From JBBRVP01 sp038246785 (lineage in GTDB: Bacteria; Actinomycetota; Actinomycetes; Jiangellales; Jiangellaceae): a stretch of DNA of 64,000 nucleotides. This document shows, one piece after another, positions 34,711 through 42,475 of the stretch. Below the pieces are notes generated by a model. That model made no database searches. It saw only the letters and a list, made by a program, of their open reading frames with translations, and was not told the DNA's origin. The stretch covers positions 1 through 64,000 of the forward strand of contig JBBRVP010000015.1 of the NCBI GenBank assembly GCA_038246785.1, read 5' to 3'. Positions within the stretch are counted from its first letter, which is position 1; every line of letters starts with the position of its first letter. The position numbers and the translations under genes were made by a program.

Positions 34711-35642
34711 GTGTCCGCCGGCCACCCCCCCACCCGCGCAACGACGTGACCGCTGGCGTCGACGAGCCGGGCGGTCGCACCGAGCGTGCGCAACCAGTGC
34801 GGAGCACGGGAGCCGCGCACGATCGCGGCCGTGCTCAGGGTGTTGGCCTCCAGGCAGCTCCAGGCGGCCACGGAGACAGAGCGCCAGATCTCCGACGCCG
34901 GCCGCCCGGAGTGCGGGTCCAGCAGGTGATGCACCGAGTGCTCCCCCACCCGCCAGCGACGGCTGACCGTGGAGGAGGTCGCCAGGGCGCCACCGGCCGG
35001 CACGGCGACCACGCACGCCGGGTCGCCGACGCGGTCCTGCACCTGCACCGACCACCCGTGGCCCGGTGCGGGTCCGGCCGTCGCCAAGTCGCCGCCCAGG
35101 TCGACGAGCACGCCGGTGCGCAGGTGCTGGGCGACCAGGGCTGCGGTCTCGTCGGCGGCCAGCGCCTTGGCGGTGGCGCCGAGGTCGAGCTCGAGCCCGT
35201 CCGGCACGGTGAGCAGGTCGCCGTCCAGGCGCACCGATCGCCACGTGTGCCTGCGGCGCACTTTCAAGGGCACGACGGCGCCACGGCCGTCCACGGCGGC
35301 GATGTCGCGGTCGTAGCCGAGCGCGGCGAGCGACGCGCCGAGGGTCGGGTCGACGTCGCCGTCGGTGCGCCGGGCGGCCTGGAGGCCGGCGGCCACGTAG
35401 CGCGCCAGCAGCGGACTCACCCGTACCGGCCGTCCGCGGGCATCAGCGACCGCCCTCGTCTGCGAGTCGTCGCGGAAACGGCTGCACGCGGCGTCGACCG
35501 CGTCGAGGAACTCCTCCACCAGCCCGATCGCCTCCGGCAGCACCGAGGGATCGGTGACGACGATCCGCGCCGTCGTGCTCCAGAGCGGCCACTGTGCGGC
35601 CCCGCGGCCCAGGGGGACGAGGTCGATGGCCCGGACGCTCAT
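34701..35642 (-). CDS. apbE: FAD:protein FMN transferase
   Basis: Attaches FMN covalently to a threonine of target proteins outside or at the membrane. The 313-residue product has ApbE features: FLDAVDAACSRFRDDSQ, DVDPTLGASLAALGYD, LDLGATAKALAADE and LVDLGGDLATAG. The ATG at 35642 shares one base with the stop of a small membrane-protein gene upstream (TGATG). No recognised flavoprotein target is in the window. Confidence 0.88.
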   Translation of the reverse strand: MSVRAIDLVPLGRGAAQWPLWSTTARIVVTDPSVLPEAIGLVEEFLDAVDAACSRFRDDSQTRAVADARGRPVRVSPLLARYVAAGLQAARRTDGDVDPTLGASLAALGYDRDIAAVDGRGAVVPLKVRRRHTWRSVRLDGDLLTVPDGLELDLGATAKALAADETAALVAQHLRTGVLVDLGGDLATAGPAPGHGWSVQVQDRVGDPACVVAVPAGGALATSSTVSRRWRVGEHSVHHLLDPHSGRPASEIWRSVSVAAWSCLEANTLSTAAIVRGSRAPHWLRTLGATARLVDASGHVVARVGGWPADTAA

Positions 35643-35905
35643 CAGGAACCGCCCGACCCGGCGACCGCCCCGGCACCGTTGCCGAGCTGGGGAGCGGTCT
35701 GGGACGTCCCCGAGCTGTTGCCCGAGCTGTTGCCCGAGCCGGTGCTCGAGCTGGTCGTCGAGACCGTGGTCGTCTGCGCCGTAGCGGTGCTGTGGGCGTC
35801 GGCCGCCCAGACGGCACCGACCGCGACCCCCGTGGTGACGAGCCCGGCGACGATGCGGGTGGTGCTGCCCGAGCGGCGGCGCGGGCTCTGGTCCGGTGTG
35901 TCCAT
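35642..35905 (-). CDS. Small single-pass membrane protein coupled to apbE
   Basis: An 87-residue protein: basic N-terminus (SPRRRSGSTTR), one hydrophobic segment (IVAGLVTTGVAVGAVWAAD, about 18-36), then a Ser/Thr/Gly/Asn-rich extracytoplasmic tail (TTTVSTTSSSTGSGNSSG onward). No family is recognised. One-base overlap with apbE indicates a linked role: it could be a flavinylation substrate or anchor, but it lacks the D-x-x-(S/T)-G-A-T motif usually modified by ApbE. Confidence 0.65.
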   Translation of the reverse strand: MDTPDQSPRRRSGSTTRIVAGLVTTGVAVGAVWAADAHSTATAQTTTVSTTSSSTGSGNSSGNSSGTSQTAPQLGNGAGAVAGSGGS

Positions 35906-35969
35906 GACCAGCACTCTCGCTGGCGTCCCCGGCAACACGCTGTGCCTGGGCTGTGGAGTCCCTGAGCGG

Positions 35970-37013
35970 CTAGACCAGGACGGCCACCGTGACGCCGGCA
36001 GGGGCCCCGCCGGCCCCCAGCTCGGCGAGGGCGGACGGCACGTCGTCCAGGCCGATGGTGCGGCCGAGGAGCCGGTCGGGTCGCAGGGTGCCCTCCGCGA
36101 TGAGCCGGAGCATCGGCGGGTAGTCCGCGGCGGCCATGCCGTGGCAGCCGAGCAGGTCGAGCTCGTAGGCGATGACTCGGTCCAGCGGCACGCGCGGATG
36201 CCCGCTGGCCGCCGGCAGCAGCCCAACCTGCACCTGGCGGCCCCGTCTTCGCAGCGACCGGACGGCGTCGGCGCTGGTCTGCTCCGACCCCAGCGCGTCC
36301 AGTGCCACGTGCGCACCCCCGCCGGTCGCCTGGACCACGCGCTCGGCCACCGCCTCGTCGCCGGCCGCCTCGACGAGCACCTCGGCGCCCAGGGCGCCGG
36401 CAGCAGCCAGTGCAGCGGCCGACACGTCGACGGCGACGACCCGCGCGCCCAGCGCGACGGCGATCTGCACCGCCGCCAGTCCCACACCCCCGCACCCGTG
36501 GACCGAGAGCCACTGCCCAGGCGCGAGGCGCGCCCGGGCGGTCAAGGCCCGGTAGGCGGTCGCGAAGCGGCAGCCGAGCACCGCGGCGTCGACAGCCGCG
36601 AGGTCCGGCGGCAGCGCGACGAGGTTGGCGTCGGCGGCCTGCACCGCCACCAGCTCGGCGAAGGAGCCCCATTGCGTGAACCCGGGCTGGGTCTGGTGAG
36701 GACACACCTGCCCGTCGCCGGCGGCGCATGTGGGGCAGCGGCCGCAGGCGCAGGCGAACGGCACGGTCACCCGGTCGCCGGGCCGCCACCGGCGTACGTC
36801 ACCACCAACGGCGTGCACCCGACCGGCCAGCTCGTGACCGGGCACGTGCGGCAGCGCGACATCGGGGTCGTGACCCACCCAGGCGTGCCAGTCGCTGCGG
36901 CACAGCCCGGTCGCCTCCACGCGGACGACGACGCCGTCGGGGGCGGGAACCGGATCGGGGACCTCGACGACTCGCGGCGGGACGCCGTACGCCTCGACCA
37001 GCACGGCTCGCAC
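35970..37013 (-). CDS. Zinc-dependent alcohol dehydrogenase family protein
   Basis: Medium-chain dehydrogenase, 347 residues. It has the catalytic-zinc region GLCRSDWHAWVG and PGHELAGRV, the structural-zinc cysteines CACGRCPTCAAGDGQVC, and the NAD(P) motif VHGCGGVGLAAVQIA. The substrate is unknown. The GTG at 37013 is divergent from the YciI-like gene. The upstream gene order does not show an operon partner. Confidence 0.92.
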   Translation of the reverse strand: MRAVLVEAYGVPPRVVEVPDPVPAPDGVVVRVEATGLCRSDWHAWVGHDPDVALPHVPGHELAGRVHAVGGDVRRWRPGDRVTVPFACACGRCPTCAAGDGQVCPHQTQPGFTQWGSFAELVAVQAADANLVALPPDLAAVDAAVLGCRFATAYRALTARARLAPGQWLSVHGCGGVGLAAVQIAVALGARVVAVDVSAAALAAAGALGAEVLVEAAGDEAVAERVVQATGGGAHVALDALGSEQTSADAVRSLRRRGRQVQVGLLPAASGHPRVPLDRVIAYELDLLGCHGMAAADYPPMLRLIAEGTLRPDRLLGRTIGLDDVPSALAELGAGGAPAGVTVAVLV

Positions 37014-37096
37014 CGGTGGATTCTCTCAGCCTCCCGGCCGCCGAGGACCGCGCCTGCGACGGCGGCGCGACGCAGCGCCCTTGCTAGGTTGCCGAC

Positions 37097-37454
37097 ATGA
37101 CCGACGGTCCGGCCAGTGAGCTCCGCACCGTCAGCCGCGGCAGGGTGCAGGTGGACGGGGTGCCCCGCTTCTTCGTCGTGTTCATGACCACTCGCTTCGC
37201 TTCGTTCGCCGACGTCCAGGAGCAGGCGCCGCAAGCCCTGGCCGACCACCTGCGCAGCTCGAAGCGATTCCACGAGGAGGGCCGGTTGCTCATGGCCGGC
37301 GCATTCCTCGACCGTCCCGGCGAGCCCCTGCGCACCATGGGCGTCCTCACCTCCGACGCAGATGCCCGCCACTTCGCCGAGCACGACCCTTTCGTCCTCG
37401 CTGGGCACGTCGAGGACTGGCACGTCCGCGAGTGGGCGAAACATCTTCGGCTGA
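37097..37454 (+). CDS. YciI-like domain protein with a 3'-end frameshift
   Basis: About 120 residues of a YciI/DGPF-type domain: RFFVVFMTTRF, HLRSSKRFHEEGRLLMAGAF, GVLTSDADARHFAEHDPFV and EDWHVREW (separate fragments). The ATG at 37097 is used. The frame has no stop at its natural end: it stays open to 38917 through the antisense of the M20 gene. The TGA at 37452-37454, paired in a hairpin with the stop of the M20 gene, is one frame off. A one-base indel in the last codons, real or a sequencing error, is likely. The domain itself is complete. Confidence 0.6.
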
Positions 37455-37467
37455 GGCGAGCCTCAGC
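37450..37467. terminator. Shared stop-codon hairpin between YciI-like and M20 genes
   Basis: GCTGAGG (37450-37456) pairs with CCTCAGC (37461-37467) across the loop CGAG. The right arm contains the M20 stop and the left arm contains the TGA that would end the YciI-like gene in the neighbouring frame. A bidirectional terminator is likely. Confidence 0.5.
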
Positions 37468-38797
37468 ACGTACGCAGGAAGCGGTCGAGCACCCGGGTGC
37501 CGAAGCGCAGCGCGTCGACCGGCACCCGCTCGTCCACGCCGTGGAACATCCCGGCAAAGTCGAGGTCGGCGGGCAGCCGCAGCGGCGCGAAGCCGTAGCC
37601 GGTGATGCCGAGCCGGCTCAGCGCCTTGTTGTCGGTGCCGCCGGACAGGCAGTACGGCAGCACACGCGCGTCGGCGTCCTCGGCCTGCAGGACATCCACC
37701 ATGGCCTCGACGAGCGGACCGGCGTACGGCGTCTCCAACGAGACGTCGCGATGGGCCACCTCCACCTCGACCTGAGGACCGGCCAGCGTACGTACGGTCT
37801 CGATCACCTGCTGCTCGTGGCCGGGCAGGAAGCGGCAGTCGACGAGCGCCTCGGCGCTGCCCGGCACGACGTTGTGCTTGTAGCCGCCCTTGAGCAGCGT
37901 CGGGTTGGACGTGTCACGCAGCGTGGCACCGACGAACCGCGCCACCGAGCCCAGCCGGGACAGCAGCCGGTCGGGGTCCTCGGGGTCGAACGCGACGCCG
38001 GTGATCTCGCTGACCCCGTCGAGGAAGGCGCGCACTGTCGGCGTGACCTCGACCGGCCATACGTGGTCACCGATCCGAGCCACCGCCCGGGCCAGGTGGA
38101 CCACCGCGTTGTCGTCGTGGACCTGCGAGCCGTGACCGGCCCGTCCGCGCGCGACGAGCCGCAGCCAGGCCATCCCCTTCTCCGCGGTCTGCACCAGGTA
38201 GACGCGGTTGCCGTCCACGGTCGTAGAGAAGCCGCCGACCTCGCTCACGGCCTCGCTGGCACCCTCGAACAGGTCGGGCCGGTGGTCGACAAGCCAGTGC
38301 GAACCGTGCCCTCCACCGGCCTCCTCGTCGGAGAGAAAGGCGAGGACGACGTCGCGTGCGGGCTGGCGACCATCGCGGGCCATGGCCCGGACGACGGCCA
38401 GCATCATCGCGTCCATGTCCTTCATGTCGACCGCGCCGCGGCCCCACAGACATCCGTCGCGCTCGTCGCCGGCGAAGGGGTCGACCTGCCAGTCGGCGGC
38501 GTCGGCGGGAACGACGTCGAGGTGGCCGTGCAGGACCAGCGCCGGCCGGCCCGGATCCGCGCCGGCCAGCCGCGTCACGACGCTGGCCCTGCCCGGCGCC
38601 GCCTCGACGAGCTCGGCCTCGATGCCGACCTCGTCAAGCAGCCCCATCACGTGCTCAGCTGCCGCCCGCTCCCCCGGCCCGCTGTCGTCGCCGAAGTTGC
38701 TGGTGTCGATACGCAGCAGGTCGCGGCACAGGTCGACGACCTCGTCCTCCGGCGTCGGCGGCGACGGCTCGGACGGGCTCCCGGACGGCGCGGTCAC
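37463..38797 (-). CDS. M20/M25/M40 family metallo-hydrolase
   Basis: Zinc peptidase/deacylase of the ArgE/DapE/carboxypeptidase group, 444 residues. It has ALVLHGHLDVVPA, WGRGAVDMKDMDAMML, FLSDEEAGGGHGSHWLV and the distal SGGTDNKAL with FHGVDERV, so all metal ligands are present. A similar peptidase lies near uppP and DUF5703 in mycobacteria. TACGGT (38804-38809, minus strand) six bases before the GTG suggests leaderless transcription. The substrate is unknown. Confidence 0.93.
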   Translation of the reverse strand: MTAPSGSPSEPSPPTPEDEVVDLCRDLLRIDTSNFGDDSGPGERAAAEHVMGLLDEVGIEAELVEAAPGRASVVTRLAGADPGRPALVLHGHLDVVPADAADWQVDPFAGDERDGCLWGRGAVDMKDMDAMMLAVVRAMARDGRQPARDVVLAFLSDEEAGGGHGSHWLVDHRPDLFEGASEAVSEVGGFSTTVDGNRVYLVQTAEKGMAWLRLVARGRAGHGSQVHDDNAVVHLARAVARIGDHVWPVEVTPTVRAFLDGVSEITGVAFDPEDPDRLLSRLGSVARFVGATLRDTSNPTLLKGGYKHNVVPGSAEALVDCRFLPGHEQQVIETVRTLAGPQVEVEVAHRDVSLETPYAGPLVEAMVDVLQAEDADARVLPYCLSGGTDNKALSRLGITGYGFAPLRLPADLDFAGMFHGVDERVPVDALRFGTRVLDRFLRTC

Positions 38798-38872
38798 GCG
38801 GTCACCGTAGCCTCGGCAGCGGCGGGCTGCGTGCTAGCCTCGACGACGCTTCCGGGCCGTGCCCGGAGCGCT

Positions 38873-38960
38873 CGTCCGGGTGGCGGAAAAGGCAGACGCG
38901 CTAGCTTGAGGTGCTAGTGCCCGTAAAGGGCGTGGGGGTTCAAGTCCCCCCTCGGACACC
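38873..38960 (+). tRNA. tRNA-Leu (anticodon GAG)
   Basis: The acceptor stem GTCCGGG pairs with CTCGGAC (one G-T), followed by A and an encoded CCA (38958-38960). The anticodon stem CTAGC/GCTAG encloses the loop TTGAGGT, giving GAG, which reads CUC/CUU leucine codons. A long variable arm (GTGCCCGTAAAGGGCGT) and T-arm GGGGGTTCAAGTCCCCC confirm class II tRNA-Leu. TAGCCT at 38834-38839 is a plausible -10. Confidence 0.95.
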
Positions 38961-39239
38961 ACGGACACCCTTTGATCCGCGCTCGTCCTGGCGCGCCGGG
39001 TCCGCTCCTCAGTCGCTCGGCGCCGCTCCACAACACGGACGAGCTTCGAGCGGGAAGTGAGGGTTGACCGTTTCGTCGACGACGTTCACCATGCGACTCG
39101 GGAGTGACGGATCGGACCCGAGAGGTCGCGATGCGTGGTGAGCTTGGATGACGGCGAAGCGGCCGCGAGTGGGGCGAATCGGCGTATACCGTCCGAGCGC
39201 AGGCGACCACTCCGGACTCGTCTACACCTCCTCCGCACC

Positions 39240-39848
39240 GTGAGACGTCTGCTGTCCTGGTTGTGCGCGGTGGCGGTGCTGGCGGGCTGTGGGTCGGTCG
39301 GCACCGCCACCGGCTTCCAGGTGGGACCGCTGGATGTCGCCAAAGATGACGACACCCATCCGGTCCGCACATCGATGGCGTCTGTCCTCAAGGCGGGGCG
39401 GCTGATGGACTGGGGGGAGGTGGGGCTGCGCAACACCAGCAAGGATCCGATCACGATCGACGAGGTGAGTCTGTTCGCCGACAGCAGCCCGGCTGAACCG
39501 CGGCTGGTCGACGCTCGGATCGTGATGCCGAAGCGCCGCAGCACCTACGACGCGACCTTCCCGCACAGTGGTATCAAGAACTGGGGAGCGCGACCGGTGG
39601 CAGCCAAGGGCGCGGTCGTCAAGCCCTACGACGGGAACCCGGATCACGAGTACCGCCTGGTCCTCACTGTCGGCCCCGGGCCAGGCTCCGCTATCTCCTG
39701 GATCACCGGCGTGAACGTCACCTACTCCCAGGGGGACCAGCGCTGGACGCAGCTGTTCCCCTTCTCCGTCGTGTTCTGCCCCAAGGGTCCGGACAACGCA
39801 TGCCGAGACCGGACCGTCTCCATCAACCACGACCCGCTGCCGGGCTGA
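39240..39848 (+). CDS. Putative lipoprotein, tandem copy A
   Basis: A 202-residue predicted lipoprotein. A basic start and hydrophobic helix end in the lipobox LAGC (Cys17), then GSVGTATGFQVGPL. The mature part includes WGEVGLRNTSKDPITIDEV, suggestive of an Ig-like or FixG-like beta fold, and two late cysteines. No family is recognised. It is nearly identical to copy B 180 bases downstream except in the N-terminal 55 residues. The region 38961-39239 before it holds no recognisable gene. Confidence 0.75.
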   Translation: MRRLLSWLCAVAVLAGCGSVGTATGFQVGPLDVAKDDDTHPVRTSMASVLKAGRLMDWGEVGLRNTSKDPITIDEVSLFADSSPAEPRLVDARIVMPKRRSTYDATFPHSGIKNWGARPVAAKGAVVKPYDGNPDHEYRLVLTVGPGPGSAISWITGVNVTYSQGDQRWTQLFPFSVVFCPKGPDNACRDRTVSINHDPLPG

Positions 39849-40027
39849 CCGCTTGCCATGAGCCGCGCCGCACGAACCGTCGTCACCCTCAGACTCATCG
39901 CCGCGTCCCCGCAAGTGGCACCGCTCATCCTGCTCTTGGCCAAGGGTTGGGCTGGAGCCACGTCCTCGACTGAGCAACTCGAGCTCGCTCCTCGCGGGAG
40001 CGCGCCGCCCAAGCAGAGGCGAACGCG

Positions 40028-40633
40028 ATGAGGCGGCTGCGCACCGGACTGATCGCGGTGGCGGTGCTGGCGGGCTGTGGGTCGGTCGGCGCCACCGGCT
40101 TCCAGGTGGGACCTCTGGACGTCGCCAAAGGCGACGACACGCATCCGACACGTACCGCGCTCGCTGCCGTTCTCAAGGCGGGGCGGCTGATGGACTGGGG
40201 GGAGGTGGGGCTGCGCAACACCAGCAAGGATCCGATCACGATCGACGAGGTGAGCCTGTTCGCCGACAGCAGCCCGGCTGAACCGCGGCTGGTCGACGCT
40301 AGGATCGTGATGCCGAAGCGCCGCAGCATCTACGACGCGACCTTCCCGCACAGTGGTATCAAGAACTGGGGAGCGCGACCGGTGGCGGCCAAGGGCGCGG
40401 TCGTCAAGCCCTACGACGGAAACCCGGATCACGAGTACCGCCTGGCTCTCACCGTCGGCCCCGGGCCAGGCTCCGCTATCTCCTGGATCACCGGCGTGAA
40501 CGTCACCTACTCCCAGGGGGACGAGCGCCGGACGCAGCTGTTCCCCTTCTCCGTCGTGTTCTGCCCCAAGGGTCCGGACAACGCATGCCGAGACCGGACC
40601 CGCTCTATCAACCACGACCCACTCCCGGACTAA
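40028..40633 (+). CDS. Putative lipoprotein, tandem copy B
   Basis: A 201-residue paralogue of copy A with the same lipobox LAGC (Cys17). Downstream of KAGRLMDWGEVGLRN the two proteins differ at only a handful of positions (for example STYD/SIYD, GDQRW/GDERR), while the signal peptide and the next 35 residues differ more. This looks like a tandem duplication kept alike by gene conversion. Function unknown. Confidence 0.78.
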   Translation: MRRLRTGLIAVAVLAGCGSVGATGFQVGPLDVAKGDDTHPTRTALAAVLKAGRLMDWGEVGLRNTSKDPITIDEVSLFADSSPAEPRLVDARIVMPKRRSIYDATFPHSGIKNWGARPVAAKGAVVKPYDGNPDHEYRLALTVGPGPGSAISWITGVNVTYSQGDERRTQLFPFSVVFCPKGPDNACRDRTRSINHDPLPD

Positions 40634-40800
40634 GGTGCCGCGGACGGCGGCCCGGACACTCCCCAATCCTCCGGCGCGGATGACGCGCCGGAGCACGCAT
40701 CCGTCGCACGCTGGAGCCTGGAGGCAACGCCCGCACGACGGCCGTCCTCCCGCCGACCACGTCCGTGGCCCGACGCCCAGCCTGGCCGAAGGAGTGCGCC

Positions 40801-41235
40801 GTGTCCTACACCCAACGCTCGTCGGGCGGGCGTGCAAGGGAGTCCACCGAGCTCGGTAGCGGTGTCGGCACGGTGCTCTTCGCCGGCATCATGATGCTGC
40901 TCGCCGGCCTCTACCAGGCCATCATGGGGCTGGTCGCGATCTTCGACGACGGCTACTTCCTCGTGCCGAAGTCCGGCCTGATCATCAACACCAGCTACAG
41001 CGCGTGGGGCGTGATCCACCTGCTCGTGGGTGTGCTGCTGATCGCTACGGGGATCGGCGCCATGCGGGGGCAGCTCTGGGCCCGCATCGCCGGGATCACC
41101 CTCGCTGTCATCAGCGCCGTGGTCAACCTGGGGTTCCTCGCGGCCCATCCCGTGTGGGTGGTCATCGTGATCGCGATCGACATCATCATCATCCACGCAC
41201 TTGCCGTCCACGGTGGGATGGCCAAGGACCTCTGA
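40801..41235 (+). CDS. DUF7144-like four-helix membrane protein
   Basis: A 144-residue protein with a short soluble N-terminus and four hydrophobic helices: VGTVLFAGIMMLLAGLYQAI; then after FDDGYFL, WGVIHLLVGVLLIATGIGAM; RIAGITLAVISAVVNLGFLA; and WVVIVIAIDIIIIHAL. The pattern fits small actinobacterial DUF7144 membrane proteins. The GTG at 40801 starts the protein. Function unknown. Confidence 0.8.
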   Translation: MSYTQRSSGGRARESTELGSGVGTVLFAGIMMLLAGLYQAIMGLVAIFDDGYFLVPKSGLIINTSYSAWGVIHLLVGVLLIATGIGAMRGQLWARIAGITLAVISAVVNLGFLAAHPVWVVIVIAIDIIIIHALAVHGGMAKDL

Positions 41236-41245
41236 GCGATCTGGT

Positions 41246-41623
41246 CTATGTCGTCGCCGGCGGGTCGTACGCGGGCTGGTAGAGGACCATCTCGCCGGCG
41301 CCCGGCACCCTGAGCCGCGCGGAGGCGCCCCACTGCTGCTCCTCGACCTCGCCGACGAACTCGGCGCCCCGCGCGCTCAGCTGGCTCATCGTGGCGCCCA
41401 GGTCGTCGCACATGAGGGACACGTCGAACCGCTGATCGGTACCGCCGGGCTGGCCCTGGTGTTCCCAGGAGCTCGGGTGGACGCCCAGCTCGCTGGGCCC
41501 CGTCTTGAAGATCAGCCAGCCGCCACCGGTGTCGGTGCCGGGGAGCTGCAGGACGTCGCGGAAGAACGCGCGGGCGGCGTCGGGGTCCTCCGCGTAGACC
41601 AGCGTGTGTACGGCGGTGATCAC
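41246..41623 (-). CDS. VOC family protein (glyoxalase/bleomycin-resistance fold)
   Basis: A 125-residue single-domain vicinal-oxygen-chelate protein: VHTLVYAEDPDAARAFFRDV, WLIFKTGPSELGVHP and the C-terminal PGAGEMVLYQPAY. A likely metal ligand is the His in ELGVHP. The substrate is unknown. It ends ten bases before the convergent DUF7144-like gene and follows a small conserved gene on the same strand. Confidence 0.87.
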   Translation of the reverse strand: MITAVHTLVYAEDPDAARAFFRDVLQLPGTDTGGGWLIFKTGPSELGVHPSSWEHQGQPGGTDQRFDVSLMCDDLGATMSQLSARGAEFVGEVEEQQWGASARLRVPGAGEMVLYQPAYDPPATT

Positions 41624-41632
41624 GACATGGCC

Positions 41633-41857
41633 TCAGAGCTTGTGCAGCTTGCTGAACGGCGTGGGGATGCGGACCTTCTGCGGGCCGAAGTCCACGAGGA
41701 CCGCCTGATCGCCCTCGAGTCCGACGACGGTGCCCAGGCCGTACTGGTCGTGGGTCACCCGGTCGTGCACGGCGAACTCCGTGATCACCGCCACGGGCCG
41801 CGGGTTGAACGGACTTCCAGGCAGGGGCCGCCGGTGGGCGGCGGGGCGGGGGCTCAT
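41633..41857 (-). CDS. Conserved actinobacterial hypothetical protein
   Basis: A 74-residue protein, MSPRPAAHRRPLPGSPFNPR followed by VAVITEFAVHDRVTHDQYGLG and VLVDFGPQKVRIPTPFSKLHKL in separate fragments. The second half resembles the small beta-barrel (CarD/UvrD C-terminal-like) motif with a DRVTHxxYGLG turn. I know similar proteins from Streptomyces but no function. The ATG at 41857 is used. Confidence 0.72.
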   Translation of the reverse strand: MSPRPAAHRRPLPGSPFNPRPVAVITEFAVHDRVTHDQYGLGTVVGLEGDQAVLVDFGPQKVRIPTPFSKLHKL

Positions 41858-41924
41858 CACCCTCCAGTATGCCCCCGCCAGCGCTCGACGCGCCGGGGTA
41901 CGGTCGGCCGGCGGAGGTGAGGCC

Positions 41925-42475
41925 ATGCCGGCGTGGGCCGAGCACGCCATCTGGTGGCACGTCTACCCGCTCGGATTCACTGCCGCAGAGGCAAAGGCCC
42001 TGCCCGACGGCGTCCCGCCGATCCACCGGCTGGAGCACCTCGAGCGCTGGCTCGACCACGCCGTCGAGCTGGGGTGCAACGGCTGGCGTTGGAGCCGGTC
42101 TTCGCGGCGCAGACCCACGGCTGCGACACCGTCGACCACTTCCGGATCGACCCGCGGCTCGGAGACGACGCCGACTTCGACCGGCTCGTCGCCGCGGCGC
42201 ACATGGTCCGCCCGGCGTTCCCCGAGCGGCCACCAGCCGCCGGGACGCTCGACGGCGCCGCCGCGCGGGCGTACGAACTGCACCGCCAGCTCGTCGCGCT
42301 GCGCAGCGTGCCGCGGGACGGCGACGGCCCAGCGCTGCGGACCGTGCTGAACCTCTCGGCCGAGCCCTACGCCCTCGGCGCAGGGTCTGGCACCGTGCTC
42401 GCGGCCAGCTCCGCCTCGGCGGTCACGGCCACCTGCGAGCTGTCGGCCGGCAGCTGGGCCGTGCTGGCCGGTTGA
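41925..42475 (+). pseudogene. Decayed GH13 alpha-amylase-family gene
   Basis: It starts with a good ribosome-binding site (GGAGGTGA) and ATG at 41925, MPAWAEHAIWWHVYPLGF, a GH13 N-terminus. A one-base deletion near 42083 shifts the frame; the family sequence resumes in the next frame (LALEPVFAAQTHGCDTVDHF, then RIDPRLGDDADFDRLVAAAH). At about 42200 it jumps directly to a C-terminal segment (GAAARAYELHRQLVALR to the end), so the catalytic core is deleted. The 3' end overlaps the AI-2E-type gene by 109 bases. Clearly non-functional. Confidence 0.85.

Noticed and set aside
37455..38917. 480-residue extension of the YciI-like protein
   Set aside because: It is entirely antisense to a well-supported M20 peptidase gene and shows no domain; loss of the stop by an indel explains it.
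38873..40633. Integrated prophage or island at tRNA-Leu
   Set aside because: No integrase, no second copy of the tRNA 3' end and no phage genes were seen; only the duplicated lipoproteins are unusual.
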